Shown piece by piece: positions 45,650 to 53,692 of a stretch of DNA of 64,000 nucleotides. Within the stretch, counting starts at the first letter, position 1; every line of letters starts with the position of its first letter. This stretch comes from Myxococcales bacterium (GTDB lineage Bacteria; Myxococcota_A; Polyangia; Polyangiales; GCA-016699535), in NCBI GenBank assembly GCA_020633325.1, contig JACKDX010000004.1:5498-69497 (forward strand). The letters run 5' to 3'. The notes under the pieces were generated by a model, which ran no database searches, was not told the DNA's origin, and saw nothing but the letters and a program-made list of their open reading frames with translations. A program made the translations under genes and the position numbers.

Positions 45650-46003
45650 CGCTCTGCGCACGGCACCCGCTGTGGTCGTGCCCTGATAGTATCACTCGGG
45701 TTCTCGGCAGGTCTCGCGTGGCACATACCAGAAGGTATCCATTTCTTGATAGGCCTTCGCGCATCGAAAAAGGTTATGCGGTAGGCACGCCTCGGCGCCT
45801 GCGTGAAACCAGAATCCTTGCGGCCCAGAAAAAAGTAAAAGAAGGGCGGTTTGTCTATAGACCTTCAGTCTTGAACGTCCCAAAGAAGCTTTCGGCCCCG
45901 GCGTTGCGGCCGATTCAAGGGGTCACTAACCGGTAGTATAAGTGACTGAAATCACAGTGTTTCTGGGAAAAGTGCGGGTTTTCTCCACGCGGACGAAGCC
46001 GTA
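45650..46003 (+). other. 354-bp gap between TPR gene and purE: no clear gene
   Basis: The gap holds a small frame at 45718-45936 (72 codons, GTG start, strongly basic product) and an opposite frame at 45692-45883; neither has a recognisable family or a good ribosome-binding site, so neither is annotated as a gene. A weak inverted repeat (GGCAC/GTGCC) follows the TPR gene and may help termination. No RNA gene seen. Confidence 0.4.
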
Positions 46004-46504
46004 CTACGATTTGTTGTAAAGCTTGCGTTGTTCTTCGAGTTGTTTTTGGAGTTCGTCGTTGATGCGCGGATACTTCAAAGCCAAAATTCGCGCCGCCAAA
46101 AATGCCGCATTGGTCGTGCCATCTACCGCGACCGTGGCGACCGGAATGCCTGGAGGCATTTGCACGGTGCTGAGGAGTGCATCGAGGCCACCCATTTGCT
46201 TGGAGTTTAACGGCACGCCAATGACGGGCAAAAACGTATGGCTGGCCACCACGCCCGCCAAGTGTGCTGCCATTCCGGCGCAGGCAATCAACACCTCGAT
46301 GCCGCGCTGCGGTGCCTTTTTGACATAAGCAAGTACCCGATCGGGCGTGCGGTGTGCCGAGAGCACCTTGAGCTCATTGGGGATCTTGAGCCGGTCGAGC
46401 GTTTGCTTGGCTTTTTGAACCAGCTCTAAATCGCTGGGGCTGCCGGCGATGATGCCCACAAGGGGCTTCTTAGACAGTGCTGGATGGGGACGGGACCTTG
46501 GCAT
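46004..46504 (-). CDS. purE: N5-carboxyaminoimidazole ribonucleotide mutase
   Basis: A 166-residue PurE, a purine synthesis step that moves the carboxyl group from N5-CAIR to give CAIR. Motifs are VGIIAGSPSDLELVQ (Gly-Ser-x-Ser-Asp loop), LSAHRTPDRVLAY and CAGMAAHLAGVVASHT, then IGVPLNSKQMGGLDAL. It is complete. purK, its usual neighbour, is absent from the window. It is the last ordinary chromosomal gene before the tRNA and the higher-GC island. Confidence 0.95.
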   Translation of the reverse strand: MPRSRPHPALSKKPLVGIIAGSPSDLELVQKAKQTLDRLKIPNELKVLSAHRTPDRVLAYVKKAPQRGIEVLIACAGMAAHLAGVVASHTFLPVIGVPLNSKQMGGLDALLSTVQMPPGIPVATVAVDGTTNAAFLAARILALKYPRINDELQKQLEEQRKLYNKS

Positions 46505-46611
46505 GGATGCGAATGACTCCTTGATGGGGCTGCCGGGCGATTGAGCCCGCCGGTGGGCAGTAGAAACCCATTTTCGCTATAAAATCAACTTGATTTTACC
46601 ATGCGCGTTCG

Positions 46612-46639
46612 TTGACAGCGCTCCATGCATGGGTAGAGT
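46612..46639 (+). promoter_or_regulatory. Sigma-70-type promoter for tRNA-Asn
   Basis: A perfect -35 hexamer TTGACA at 46612-46617 is followed after 16 bp by TAGAGT at 46634-46639. Transcription would begin about 5 bp before the mature tRNA at 46651. Confidence 0.55.
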
Positions 46640-46650
46640 GGCGGCTCTGT

Positions 46651-46726
46651 TCCGGGATAGCTCAGCAGGTAGAGCGATCGGCTGTTAACCGATTGGTCGT
46701 AGGTTCGAGTCCTACTCCCGGAGCCA
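46651..46726 (+). tRNA. tRNA-Asn (anticodon GUU)
   Basis: A 76-base cloverleaf. The acceptor arms TCCGGGA and TCCCGGA pair fully, the D-arm has AGCTCAGCAGGTAGAGC, the anticodon stem ATCGG/CCGAT encloses loop CTGTTAA with anticodon GTT, and the T-arm carries the GGTTCGAGTCC loop. The discriminator is G and CCA is encoded. It marks the left limit of the metal-resistance island; tRNA 3' ends are frequent integration targets. Confidence 0.95.
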
Positions 46727-46731
46727 TTCAT

Positions 46732-46757
46732 GCCCCCACGCCAACCGGCGTGGGGGC
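46732..46757. terminator. GC-rich perfect hairpin just after tRNA-Asn
   Basis: An 11-bp perfect stem (GCCCCCACGCC with GGCGTGGGGGC) around the loop AACC, six bases after the tRNA CCA. It has no T-run behind it. It may be a tRNA 3' processing or termination element, or part of a recombination site. Confidence 0.4.
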
Positions 46758-46771
46758 GCCAGTTTACAAGG

Positions 46772-46803
46772 GCCCCGGTCGGAAACGCCCGGGGCTCTTT
46801 CTT
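46772..46803 (+). terminator. Rho-independent terminator
   Basis: The stem GCCCCGG/CCGGGGC closes a loop with an internal CG-GAAA-CG tetraloop, and is followed by the T-rich run TCTTTCTTG. It is placed to end the tRNA-Asn transcript and also lies beyond the end of the minus-strand oxidase gene. Confidence 0.6.
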
Positions 46804-47027
46804 GTAACGCCCAGTCTTCGCAGGCTTCTGCGCGACCCGTGACGCTCGCGATGGTCTCGGTCGCGAGCGCGCAGAGATCACGCTCGGTCACGTCGAGGGC
46901 GGTCTCGGGGCGGTCTCGGCTCTCTGTCTCTGAGATCGGGGAGAGAGCGCGGGGGCCTGGTTTACAGCTCGGCGCTTTTCGACGGCGCGAGGCTTAAAGG
47001 CGGGTTTACTGCGGGATGGGGACATCG

Positions 47028-48533
47028 TCAGTGTTCACCCCGGGACGGGGTGGTGTCACCCTCGCCGACCTGCACCTCGGTCATCATCCCCGAGTCGGCG
47101 TGCTCGAGGATGTGGCAGTGCATCATCCAGCGGCCCCAGTCGAGCGGCACCATGCCGACGTCGATGGTCTCGCGACCCCGTAGCAGCACGGTGTCCCGAA
47201 AGTAGGGGTCGTCGACAGCCTGTCCGTTGCGGCCGATGACCTTGAAGAACTGTCCGTGGATGTGCATCGGGTGCAGGCGCGCGGAGTCGTTCTGAAAGCG
47301 AACCCGCACCCACTTGCCCTCGGCGAGCTGGGTCACCGAGTGCTCTCCCCAGGGCTGTCCGTTGATGGTCCACTGGATGCCGTGCTCCCCGCCCCGCTGC
47401 GCATTGAGGACGTAGGTGACGTCAACCGGACGCTCCATCGCGCCGGCCCACCTCGGTATTTGGAGGTTCGATGGCGGCGCGAACGAAGGGGGCTCGGCTG
47501 CATCTCCGATGACCTCGAAGGTCGCGAGCGTGAACGGGCGACGGGTGAACCGGTCGACCACCGCGACAATCTGCCCAGCAGCGTCAGTCGGGATCTGAAT
47601 CTCGAGGTCGAGACGATTGCCGGGAGCGAGGTCGAAGCCGTCGATGGCGAGGGGGCGCGCCGTGTACATCCCATCGACGGCGATGACCTTGGGAGACAAC
47701 GCCCCGAAGTCCGGACGATAGACCCTGCCGTTCGAGGTGTTCACCAACCGAAGGCGAATGCGCTCACCGGGGTGAACCGTCATGCGCTTCGACGCGTCGC
47801 CGTTCACTGTGACGACCTGGCCCCAGCGTCCGTCGTGCGCGAGGTCGTGCCGAGTAACGAAGCGTGGATCGATCTCGCCATCGGGGCCGAGCCGCCAGTC
47901 GTCGAGTACCCACACCTCGTCTCGGCTGTAGGGCAGCGTCTCGGCGTCGTCGACGATGAGCACGCCGTAGAGCCCGCGCTCGACCTGCTCGGCCCCCCGC
48001 ACGTGAGGGTGGAACCAGAACGTGCCCGCGTCTTTCGGGACGAACCGGTAGGTGAACGCGTCCCCGGGAGCGATCGGGTCCTGCGTGACTCCCGGAACAC
48101 CGTCCATCGCGTTTGGGACCCGAACCCCGTGCCAGTGGATCGTTGTCGGCTGGGGCAGGTCGTTCTTCAGCTGCACCTCGACCTCTTCGCCAATCCGGAC
48201 GCGCAGCACCGGACCCGGCACCTGACCGTTGTACGCCCAGACCGATAGCATCCTGCCGTCGAACTGCTGCACCTCGGTCGGCGCGGCCCGGAGCTCGAAG
48301 CGACGGGTACCCGTCACAGCGGGCGAAGCGATCGGGTAGGCATGCGACAGCTCCGTCTCGAAGACGCCGCGGACTGCATCACTTGCTGTCGTCCGCTCAC
48401 TACCCGACTTCGGTGTCTGGTGTGCGCCGCTCCTCCAGTCCCACAATGCCATGCCCGCCACAACGACGAAGACGATGCCAAACCAGATCGGCCAACGGCG
48501 TTTCGACGACGGTTCACACTTCGAACAGTTCAT
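47028..48533 (-). CDS. Multicopper oxidase (CueO/CopA-oxidase type)
   Basis: A 501-residue oxidase that likely oxidises Cu(I) to less toxic Cu(II) outside the cytoplasm. The N-terminus is CSKC followed by a membrane or signal helix (IWFGIVFVVVAGMAL), so it is exported or membrane-tethered. All four copper motifs are visible: IHWHGVR, FWFHPHV, HPMHIHGQFF and MHCHILEHADSGMM, the last with the type 1 copper Cys and an axial Met. No Met-rich insert like that of E. coli CueO is obvious. It is the last gene of the sigma-54 operon; its ATG overlaps the methyltransferase stop. Confidence 0.9.
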   Translation of the reverse strand: MNCSKCEPSSKRRWPIWFGIVFVVVAGMALWDWRSGAHQTPKSGSERTTASDAVRGVFETELSHAYPIASPAVTGTRRFELRAAPTEVQQFDGRMLSVWAYNGQVPGPVLRVRIGEEVEVQLKNDLPQPTTIHWHGVRVPNAMDGVPGVTQDPIAPGDAFTYRFVPKDAGTFWFHPHVRGAEQVERGLYGVLIVDDAETLPYSRDEVWVLDDWRLGPDGEIDPRFVTRHDLAHDGRWGQVVTVNGDASKRMTVHPGERIRLRLVNTSNGRVYRPDFGALSPKVIAVDGMYTARPLAIDGFDLAPGNRLDLEIQIPTDAAGQIVAVVDRFTRRPFTLATFEVIGDAAEPPSFAPPSNLQIPRWAGAMERPVDVTYVLNAQRGGEHGIQWTINGQPWGEHSVTQLAEGKWVRVRFQNDSARLHPMHIHGQFFKVIGRNGQAVDDPYFRDTVLLRGRETIDVGMVPLDWGRWMMHCHILEHADSGMMTEVQVGEGDTTPSRGEH

Positions 48534-49222
48534 CTTGCTTCTCCGCCCGCCGCTCGGGAGCGCGCGCGGTAGATGGCCATGGAGCCAAATGGCGTCCGCT
48601 GCCGATAGGTCTCGACGACGTCACCGAAACCAGCCTCGCGAATCAGGTCTGGCAAGTCTCCGCACACGTTGTCGCGCGTGGTCTCGAAGCCATCGAGGAG
48701 CTGCACGACGAGAAACATGCCCCGCATGACGACGTCGTGTGGGAAAGACCAGTCGGCGATGTGAAGCTCACCGTCGTATTTCAGTAGCGCGCTTGCTGCG
48801 GAGAGCGCCCGCAGCTTTTGTTCCCGGGTCAGATGGTGGAGCACGAGGCTCGACACCACGCGATCGAAGGAACCAGGATCGAATGGAGGATTCGTCGCGT
48901 CGCCGTGGACGAGTTCGACATCGCTCGCCACCTTTGCTCTCGCTAGGGCGATGATGCGCGGATCCGCATCGAGTCCGACCAGTTTGGCTCCCGGGTACGC
49001 GGACCGAACGAGACTGAGCAACGTTCCAGTTCCGCTCCCCAGATCGAGGACGCTCTGAACGCCTTGGCCGAGCCCTGCGACGAGGCGCCTCTTGATCGTG
49101 AGTTCACGGGTGGTGAGACGCACCACCGGGTCGTAGAGGCGCGTGAGCGCGTGAAACCGCAGCGCGGGAATGAACCCGGCCGGGGTGGTCTGGTTTTCAG
49201 TGTTTATGGGTCGAGTGGTCAT
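48530..49222 (-). CDS. Class I SAM-dependent methyltransferase
   Basis: A 230-residue methyltransferase. Motif I is VLDLGSGTGTLLSLV, then KLVGLDADPRIIALARAK and VELVHGDATNPPFDPGSFD (motifs II-III). The fold suits small-molecule or lipid/quinone methylation (UbiE-like), but the substrate is unknown. It lies inside the copper operon: overlapping the DUF2231 gene's end by 26 bp and the oxidase start by 4 bp, so it is very likely co-translated and has some role in the metal response. Confidence 0.82.
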   Translation of the reverse strand: MTTRPINTENQTTPAGFIPALRFHALTRLYDPVVRLTTRELTIKRRLVAGLGQGVQSVLDLGSGTGTLLSLVRSAYPGAKLVGLDADPRIIALARAKVASDVELVHGDATNPPFDPGSFDRVVSSLVLHHLTREQKLRALSAASALLKYDGELHIADWSFPHDVVMRGMFLVVQLLDGFETTRDNVCGDLPDLIREAGFGDVVETYRQRTPFGSMAIYRARSRAAGGEAR

Positions 49223-49904
49223 GGTCGTGCGGATGCTGAGCCGGTCGCGGTCGTGCCTTAGCCGGCTCTCGAACGGAATCCGATGGTTCTGCCAGCGGCG
49301 CCGCGACGTCTTGCCCGGCGTCGGCCGAGTGGTGCGCTTCAGGCTCCGCGTGCGGGACGGCTACATGTCCCTGGGGAGCCGCTTGCTGCGGACCTGAATG
49401 CTCGTGAGCCTCTCCGTGGTCGTCGTCGTGCGAGTGGGTATGTGTTGATTCGGGCGGCGTCTCATGCGCGACGCCCATCCCGTACCGGAACACGAGCTCG
49501 GCTCCGCGATCTGCTCCAACGGTGAGGAGGCCGACCAGCACCACGGACAACGCGGTGAGTGGAGCACGCAGCTTCGCGGTGCGCTTCCACCAGCCCAGGG
49601 CCGTGACAGTGAGCGCGAGCCCCGTTGCCCACAACATGATGTCGCGGTGCACATGGACGAGATCGTGCCCCGGGCTGTCGTGCCCCATCTTCTCGGTTGC
49701 CCAGAAGCCAAAGGCCACGGCCACGGCGGCTCCGAGCACCCCGAGGAGGTGGAGCCACAGGCCGAAGCGCCACGCATCGTCTCGCTTGCGTGTCACCGCG
49801 AGCAGCCACGCCCCCGTGGCCGCGACCCAAAAGGCGATGGGAAAGTGCACCACCACGGGATGCAGGTGGGGCGCCGCAGTCAGCCCAGGAAACAACTGTT
49901 CCAT
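49197..49904 (-). CDS. DUF2231-like membrane protein with His-rich tail
   Basis: A 235-residue protein with four membrane helices (LHPVVVHFPIAFWVAATGAWL, LWLHLLGVLGAAVAVAFGFW, IMLWATGLALTVTALGW, LTALSVVLVGLLTVGA). The N-terminal HPxxVHFPIAF pattern is typical of DUF2231. The last 90 residues are soluble and rich in His and Asp (HTHSHDDDHGEAHEH, HPHDHDHSTHKH), a probable metal-binding tail. It starts one base into the RND pump's stop codon (TAATG). Role unknown; likely metal binding or sensing at the membrane. Confidence 0.8.
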   Translation of the reverse strand: MEQLFPGLTAAPHLHPVVVHFPIAFWVAATGAWLLAVTRKRDDAWRFGLWLHLLGVLGAAVAVAFGFWATEKMGHDSPGHDLVHVHRDIMLWATGLALTVTALGWWKRTAKLRAPLTALSVVLVGLLTVGADRGAELVFRYGMGVAHETPPESTHTHSHDDDHGEAHEHSGPQQAAPQGHVAVPHAEPEAHHSADAGQDVAAPLAEPSDSVREPAKARPRPAQHPHDHDHSTHKH

Positions 49905-52900
49905 TAGGCATCACCTTGAGGAATGAGAGTCTGCGGTTCTCGGCCTCGTACCTTCAGCTTGCGCTCTTCGAATGCGCAGTAGAGCACGGGCACCACGAAC
50001 AGCGTGATGAGCTCGATGGCCATTCCGCCCACCGACGGGAGGGCCATCGGCACCATGATGTCGGAGCCTCGGCCCTGCGAGGTGATGACGGGAAGCAGGG
50101 CAAGGATCGTCGTCGCGGTGGTCATTAGACAAGGGCGAACGCGGCGCGTTCCCGCCTCGAGCGTCCGCTCGCGTACCTCTTCAATGGTCCTGGGCGGCGC
50201 CTGCTCGAAGCGCTGCTTCAAGTAAGTCGACAGCACCACGCCATCGTCCGTAGCGACGCCCACCAAGGCGATGAAGCCGATCCAGACGGCCACCGACATG
50301 TTGACCGTGCCGACTTGGAACAAGTCTCGCATCGAAGTGTCCAGCACCTCGAAGTCCAGAAACCAAGGTTGCCCATAGAGCCAAAGCAGCGTGAACCCGC
50401 CCGATACCGCCACTGCTACGCCCGAGTAGATGATCGCGCTTGTCGCCACCCGATGAAACTGGAGGTAGAGCAGGATGAATACGAGCGCCAAAGCCACGGG
50501 GATGAGGACCATGAGCCTTTTCTCGCTTCGGACTTGGTTTTCGTAGGAGCCCGAAAACTCGAAGCTGACGCCGGCAGGTACTTGAAGCTCGCCACTATCG
50601 ATCTGCCCCTGGATGACCGCTCGGGCTTGCTCGACGGTTTCGACCTCCGCGATGTTCGGCTGACGGTCGAACAGGACGTAGCTGGTGAGGAACGTATCCT
50701 CGGATTTGATCATCTGGGGGCCACGCACGTACTGGATGTCAGCCAGCTGCGTGATTGGAATCTGCTGCCCACCCGGCGTCGGTACGAAGATGCGCTCGAG
50801 CGCTTCTAGGCTGTCGCGTTCCTCTCGCATGTAGCGCACGCGGACCGGATAGCGCTCGCGACCTTCCACGGTCCGCGTCAACGTCATCCCCCCGAGGGCC
50901 ACCTGAAGCACGTGCTGGACATCGACTATCGTGAGTCCGTACCGGCCGATGGCCTCGCGATTGAGGTCGATTTCGATGTAGGGCTTTCCAACCACCCGGT
51001 CCGCAAACACAGTTTCTGTTCGAACCGAAGGCACGGTCTTCAGGATCTCTTCGAGCCGCAGACCAAACGCTTCAATTGCCTCAAGACTGGGACCGTGCAC
51101 TTTGATGCCCATTGGTGCCCGCATGCCGCTCTGCAGCATCACGATTCGCGCGTTGATCGGCATCAGCGTCGGTGCACTCGTGACCCCTGGACGCTCAGCA
51201 ACGCGCACGATTTCGGTCCATATGTCTCGCGGAGAGCGAATGTGGTCGCGCCATAGGCGCTCTCGGCTACCGTCCTCTGCCACCCTGTACTCCGGCTTGT
51301 AAGTGATGACGGTTTCAATCATCGAGAGCGGCGCCGGATCGAGCGCGCTGTCGGCGCGACCTAGCTTTCCAACGACCCGGTCTACTTCTGGGATCTGTGC
51401 AATGGCGGCATCCATCTCCGAGAGCATGCCGAGCACCTCTCCGATGGACGCATGCGGCATCGTGGTTGGCATGTAGAGATAGGACCCCTCGTCAAATGGG
51501 GGCATGTACTCTCGTCCGAAGCCGGGAAAGGCGTGAGCAACGGCGGCCACCGGCCGGCTTACGCGAACAGACTGAGGCAGGAAGCCGAACACGCGATCGA
51601 AGCCCAACCACGCCGTTGTACCGAACAGGAAGATCGAAAACGGCAGGAGAAGAAAGAGGAGCTTTCGGCGCAGGATCGCGCGAAGGATGGTGGGGTAGCT
51701 CGACTCAAACAGCCGAAACGTGACCATCACGCCGGCAATCAAAGCGCCAACGAAAAGAACATTCGGTACCAGCCCCTTGCCGTGTCCGAGCGGCAGCCAA
51801 TCCTCGGCGAGCAGCAGGGTGACTGCCACCACGGCGAGGATGTTCTCGCCGGTTGTCATCCGCTTGTTGGTCACGGGAGACAGAAGCGGGCGCACCAGAC
51901 GATACCCGCCGAGCGCCGCGACCAGCAGGCCTCCAAGAAGGCTGTACTTGAGCAACGCCAAGCCAAGCCCGAAAAATATCCAGTCGCGGATGTGTTCCGC
52001 ACGAAACAGAGAGACGGCGAGCTTCCTCCATCCCTGGGCGGTGGTGCGAGGTGCCTGCGGCCTGCGTCGGAAAACGATCAGGGCCGCGCCAGGGAGCACG
52101 AGCAACGCGAGAACAAGCGCGCCGCTCATCGCGAACGTCTTGGTGAACGCAAGCGGCGCAAAGAGTCGCAGCTCAGTCGATGACAAACCGAAGACCGGCA
52201 GGAAGCTCACGACCGTGGTGAGTACCGAGGTCATGACCGCCGGCGCGACTTCGGCTGCAGCCCTACGCACCACAGCCGCGCGATCATCCCCCGGTGCGGC
52301 ATCTTCAAGGTGCTGGTTCATGTTCTCCACGAACACGATCCCGATGTCCACCATGGTTCCGATGGCGATGGCGATCCCGCCGAGCGCCATGATATTGGCG
52401 TCTACCCCCGTCACCTTCATCACCACGAATGCACCCAAGACCCCCAAGGGCAACATGGCGGAGATCAGCATCGAGCTTCGCAGGTTGCGAAGCATGATGA
52501 GCACGACGATGATGGTGATCAGGATCTCTTGAAACAGTGCTGTCGACAGGGTTCCCAGCGTTTCGTGGATGAGCGTCGTGCGGTCGTAGAACGGTACGAT
52601 CGTGACCTGGCTGGTGGTTCCGTCTTCCAAGGTGCGCCTGGGTAGACCGGCCTGGATCTGTTCGATCTTTGACTTCACAGCGTCGATGACGGCGAGCGGA
52701 TTCTCCATGTAGCGGGCCACCACGACGCCGCCCACGGCCGGAGCTCCTTCGTCATCCAGTGCCCCGCGACGCAGTGCGGGGCCGAGCGAGACGCGGCCCA
52801 CGTCGCGCACACGAATCGGTGTGTTCTCTCTAGCGACGACCACGGTGGCTTCGAGATCGGACAGGTCCTTGACGAACCCTAGCCCTCGTACGAGGTACTC

Positions 52901-53692
52901 GACGCTGTTGACCTCCAGCGTTCGAGCGCCGACATCGAGGTTTGAGTTGCGCACGGCGTTTGCGACCTGGGCAAGGCTCACTCCGTGAGCCCGCATCGCC
53001 TCGGGGTCCACGTCGACTTGATACTCACGGACGAATCCGCCTATCGATGCAACCTCGCTTACGCCCTCTACTGACTGCAGCGCGTAGCGAACGGTCCAAT
53101 CCTGAATACTCCGCAGCTCGTCTGGGTCCCACCCCCCAACGACGTTTCCTTGCGGATCTTGTCCCTCGAGCGTGTACCAGAAAATCTGCCCCAGGGCGGT
53201 CGCGTCGGGTCCCAGGGTGGGCGTGACTCCATCAGGAACGGTACCCGGTGGAAGCGAGGCGAGCTTCTCTAGCACCCGCGATCGAGACCAGTAGAATTCG
53301 ACGTTGTCGTTGAAGATGACGTAGATCGTGGAGAAGCCAAACGCCGAAGAGCTCCTGACGGTGCGAACTCCGGGAATGCCCAGCAGGGCGGTGGTCAGCG
53401 GATAGGTGATCTGATCTTCGACGTCGCGCGGGGATCTCCCGGGCCATTCTGTGAAGACGATCTGCTGGTTCTCGCCGATGTCTGGAATGGCATCGACTGG
53501 GACCGGATCTCTTGGAAGTGGTCCACTCTGCCATGCAAATGGTGAAACATAGATCCCGCCGCCGATCAGCATGAGGGCGAGAAGGAATACGATTAGTTTG
53601 TTGTCGACAAACCAACCGATGAGAGCCTGCCATAGCCCGCCGGAGCCGGGGGGGCCGGCGTCGGCGGGTGCAGCGTCGTCTTGCGTACTCAA
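49904..53692 (-). CDS. CusA/CzcA-family heavy-metal RND efflux pump (extra-long)
   Basis: A 1262-residue inner-membrane pump, with TTG 53692 as start (GGAGG lies about 10 bp upstream) overlapping the CusB-like stop. It moves metal from periplasm or cytoplasm through the outer-membrane channel by proton exchange. The TM4 motif reads AIGTMVDIGIVFVEN, nearer the CusA (Cu(I)/Ag(I)) type than the divalent CzcA type. It is about 200 residues longer than usual: between the first and second halves are several additional hydrophobic helices (WIFFGLGLALLKYSLLGG, ILAVVAVTLLLAEDW, LFVGALIAGVMVTFRLFE). Met residues for methionine-relay transport were not traced. Confidence 0.93.
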   Translation of the reverse strand: MSTQDDAAPADAGPPGSGGLWQALIGWFVDNKLIVFLLALMLIGGGIYVSPFAWQSGPLPRDPVPVDAIPDIGENQQIVFTEWPGRSPRDVEDQITYPLTTALLGIPGVRTVRSSSAFGFSTIYVIFNDNVEFYWSRSRVLEKLASLPPGTVPDGVTPTLGPDATALGQIFWYTLEGQDPQGNVVGGWDPDELRSIQDWTVRYALQSVEGVSEVASIGGFVREYQVDVDPEAMRAHGVSLAQVANAVRNSNLDVGARTLEVNSVEYLVRGLGFVKDLSDLEATVVVARENTPIRVRDVGRVSLGPALRRGALDDEGAPAVGGVVVARYMENPLAVIDAVKSKIEQIQAGLPRRTLEDGTTSQVTIVPFYDRTTLIHETLGTLSTALFQEILITIIVVLIMLRNLRSSMLISAMLPLGVLGAFVVMKVTGVDANIMALGGIAIAIGTMVDIGIVFVENMNQHLEDAAPGDDRAAVVRRAAAEVAPAVMTSVLTTVVSFLPVFGLSSTELRLFAPLAFTKTFAMSGALVLALLVLPGAALIVFRRRPQAPRTTAQGWRKLAVSLFRAEHIRDWIFFGLGLALLKYSLLGGLLVAALGGYRLVRPLLSPVTNKRMTTGENILAVVAVTLLLAEDWLPLGHGKGLVPNVLFVGALIAGVMVTFRLFESSYPTILRAILRRKLLFLLLPFSIFLFGTTAWLGFDRVFGFLPQSVRVSRPVAAVAHAFPGFGREYMPPFDEGSYLYMPTTMPHASIGEVLGMLSEMDAAIAQIPEVDRVVGKLGRADSALDPAPLSMIETVITYKPEYRVAEDGSRERLWRDHIRSPRDIWTEIVRVAERPGVTSAPTLMPINARIVMLQSGMRAPMGIKVHGPSLEAIEAFGLRLEEILKTVPSVRTETVFADRVVGKPYIEIDLNREAIGRYGLTIVDVQHVLQVALGGMTLTRTVEGRERYPVRVRYMREERDSLEALERIFVPTPGGQQIPITQLADIQYVRGPQMIKSEDTFLTSYVLFDRQPNIAEVETVEQARAVIQGQIDSGELQVPAGVSFEFSGSYENQVRSEKRLMVLIPVALALVFILLYLQFHRVATSAIIYSGVAVAVSGGFTLLWLYGQPWFLDFEVLDTSMRDLFQVGTVNMSVAVWIGFIALVGVATDDGVVLSTYLKQRFEQAPPRTIEEVRERTLEAGTRRVRPCLMTTATTILALLPVITSQGRGSDIMVPMALPSVGGMAIELITLFVVPVLYCAFEERKLKVRGREPQTLIPQGDA

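Larger units (their letters stand above)
46727..47027. other. 301-bp gap between tRNA-Asn and multicopper oxidase
   Basis: Holds the two hairpins described above and a minus-strand open frame without an ATG start, from 46993 to a TAG at 46712-46714 inside the tRNA gene (93 sense codons, GC-rich). It resembles the remnant end of a coding region, but no family is recognisable. No complete gene is seen. Confidence 0.45.

Noticed and set aside
45692..45936. Two small overlapping frames on opposite strands after the TPR gene
   Set aside because: No recognisable family, poor start context and opposing frames; one may be real but cannot be supported.
46585..46881. Minus-strand frame of 98 codons including a SGSRTRTYDQSV stretch
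   Set aside because: This stretch is the antisense translation of the tRNA-Asn gene; such frames are a known annotation artefact.
51452..52183. Long plus-strand frames antisense to the RND pump (also 47256-48248 and 55940-57340)
   Set aside because: They are shadows caused by high GC in real minus-strand genes; products are Arg/His/Gln-rich without motifs.
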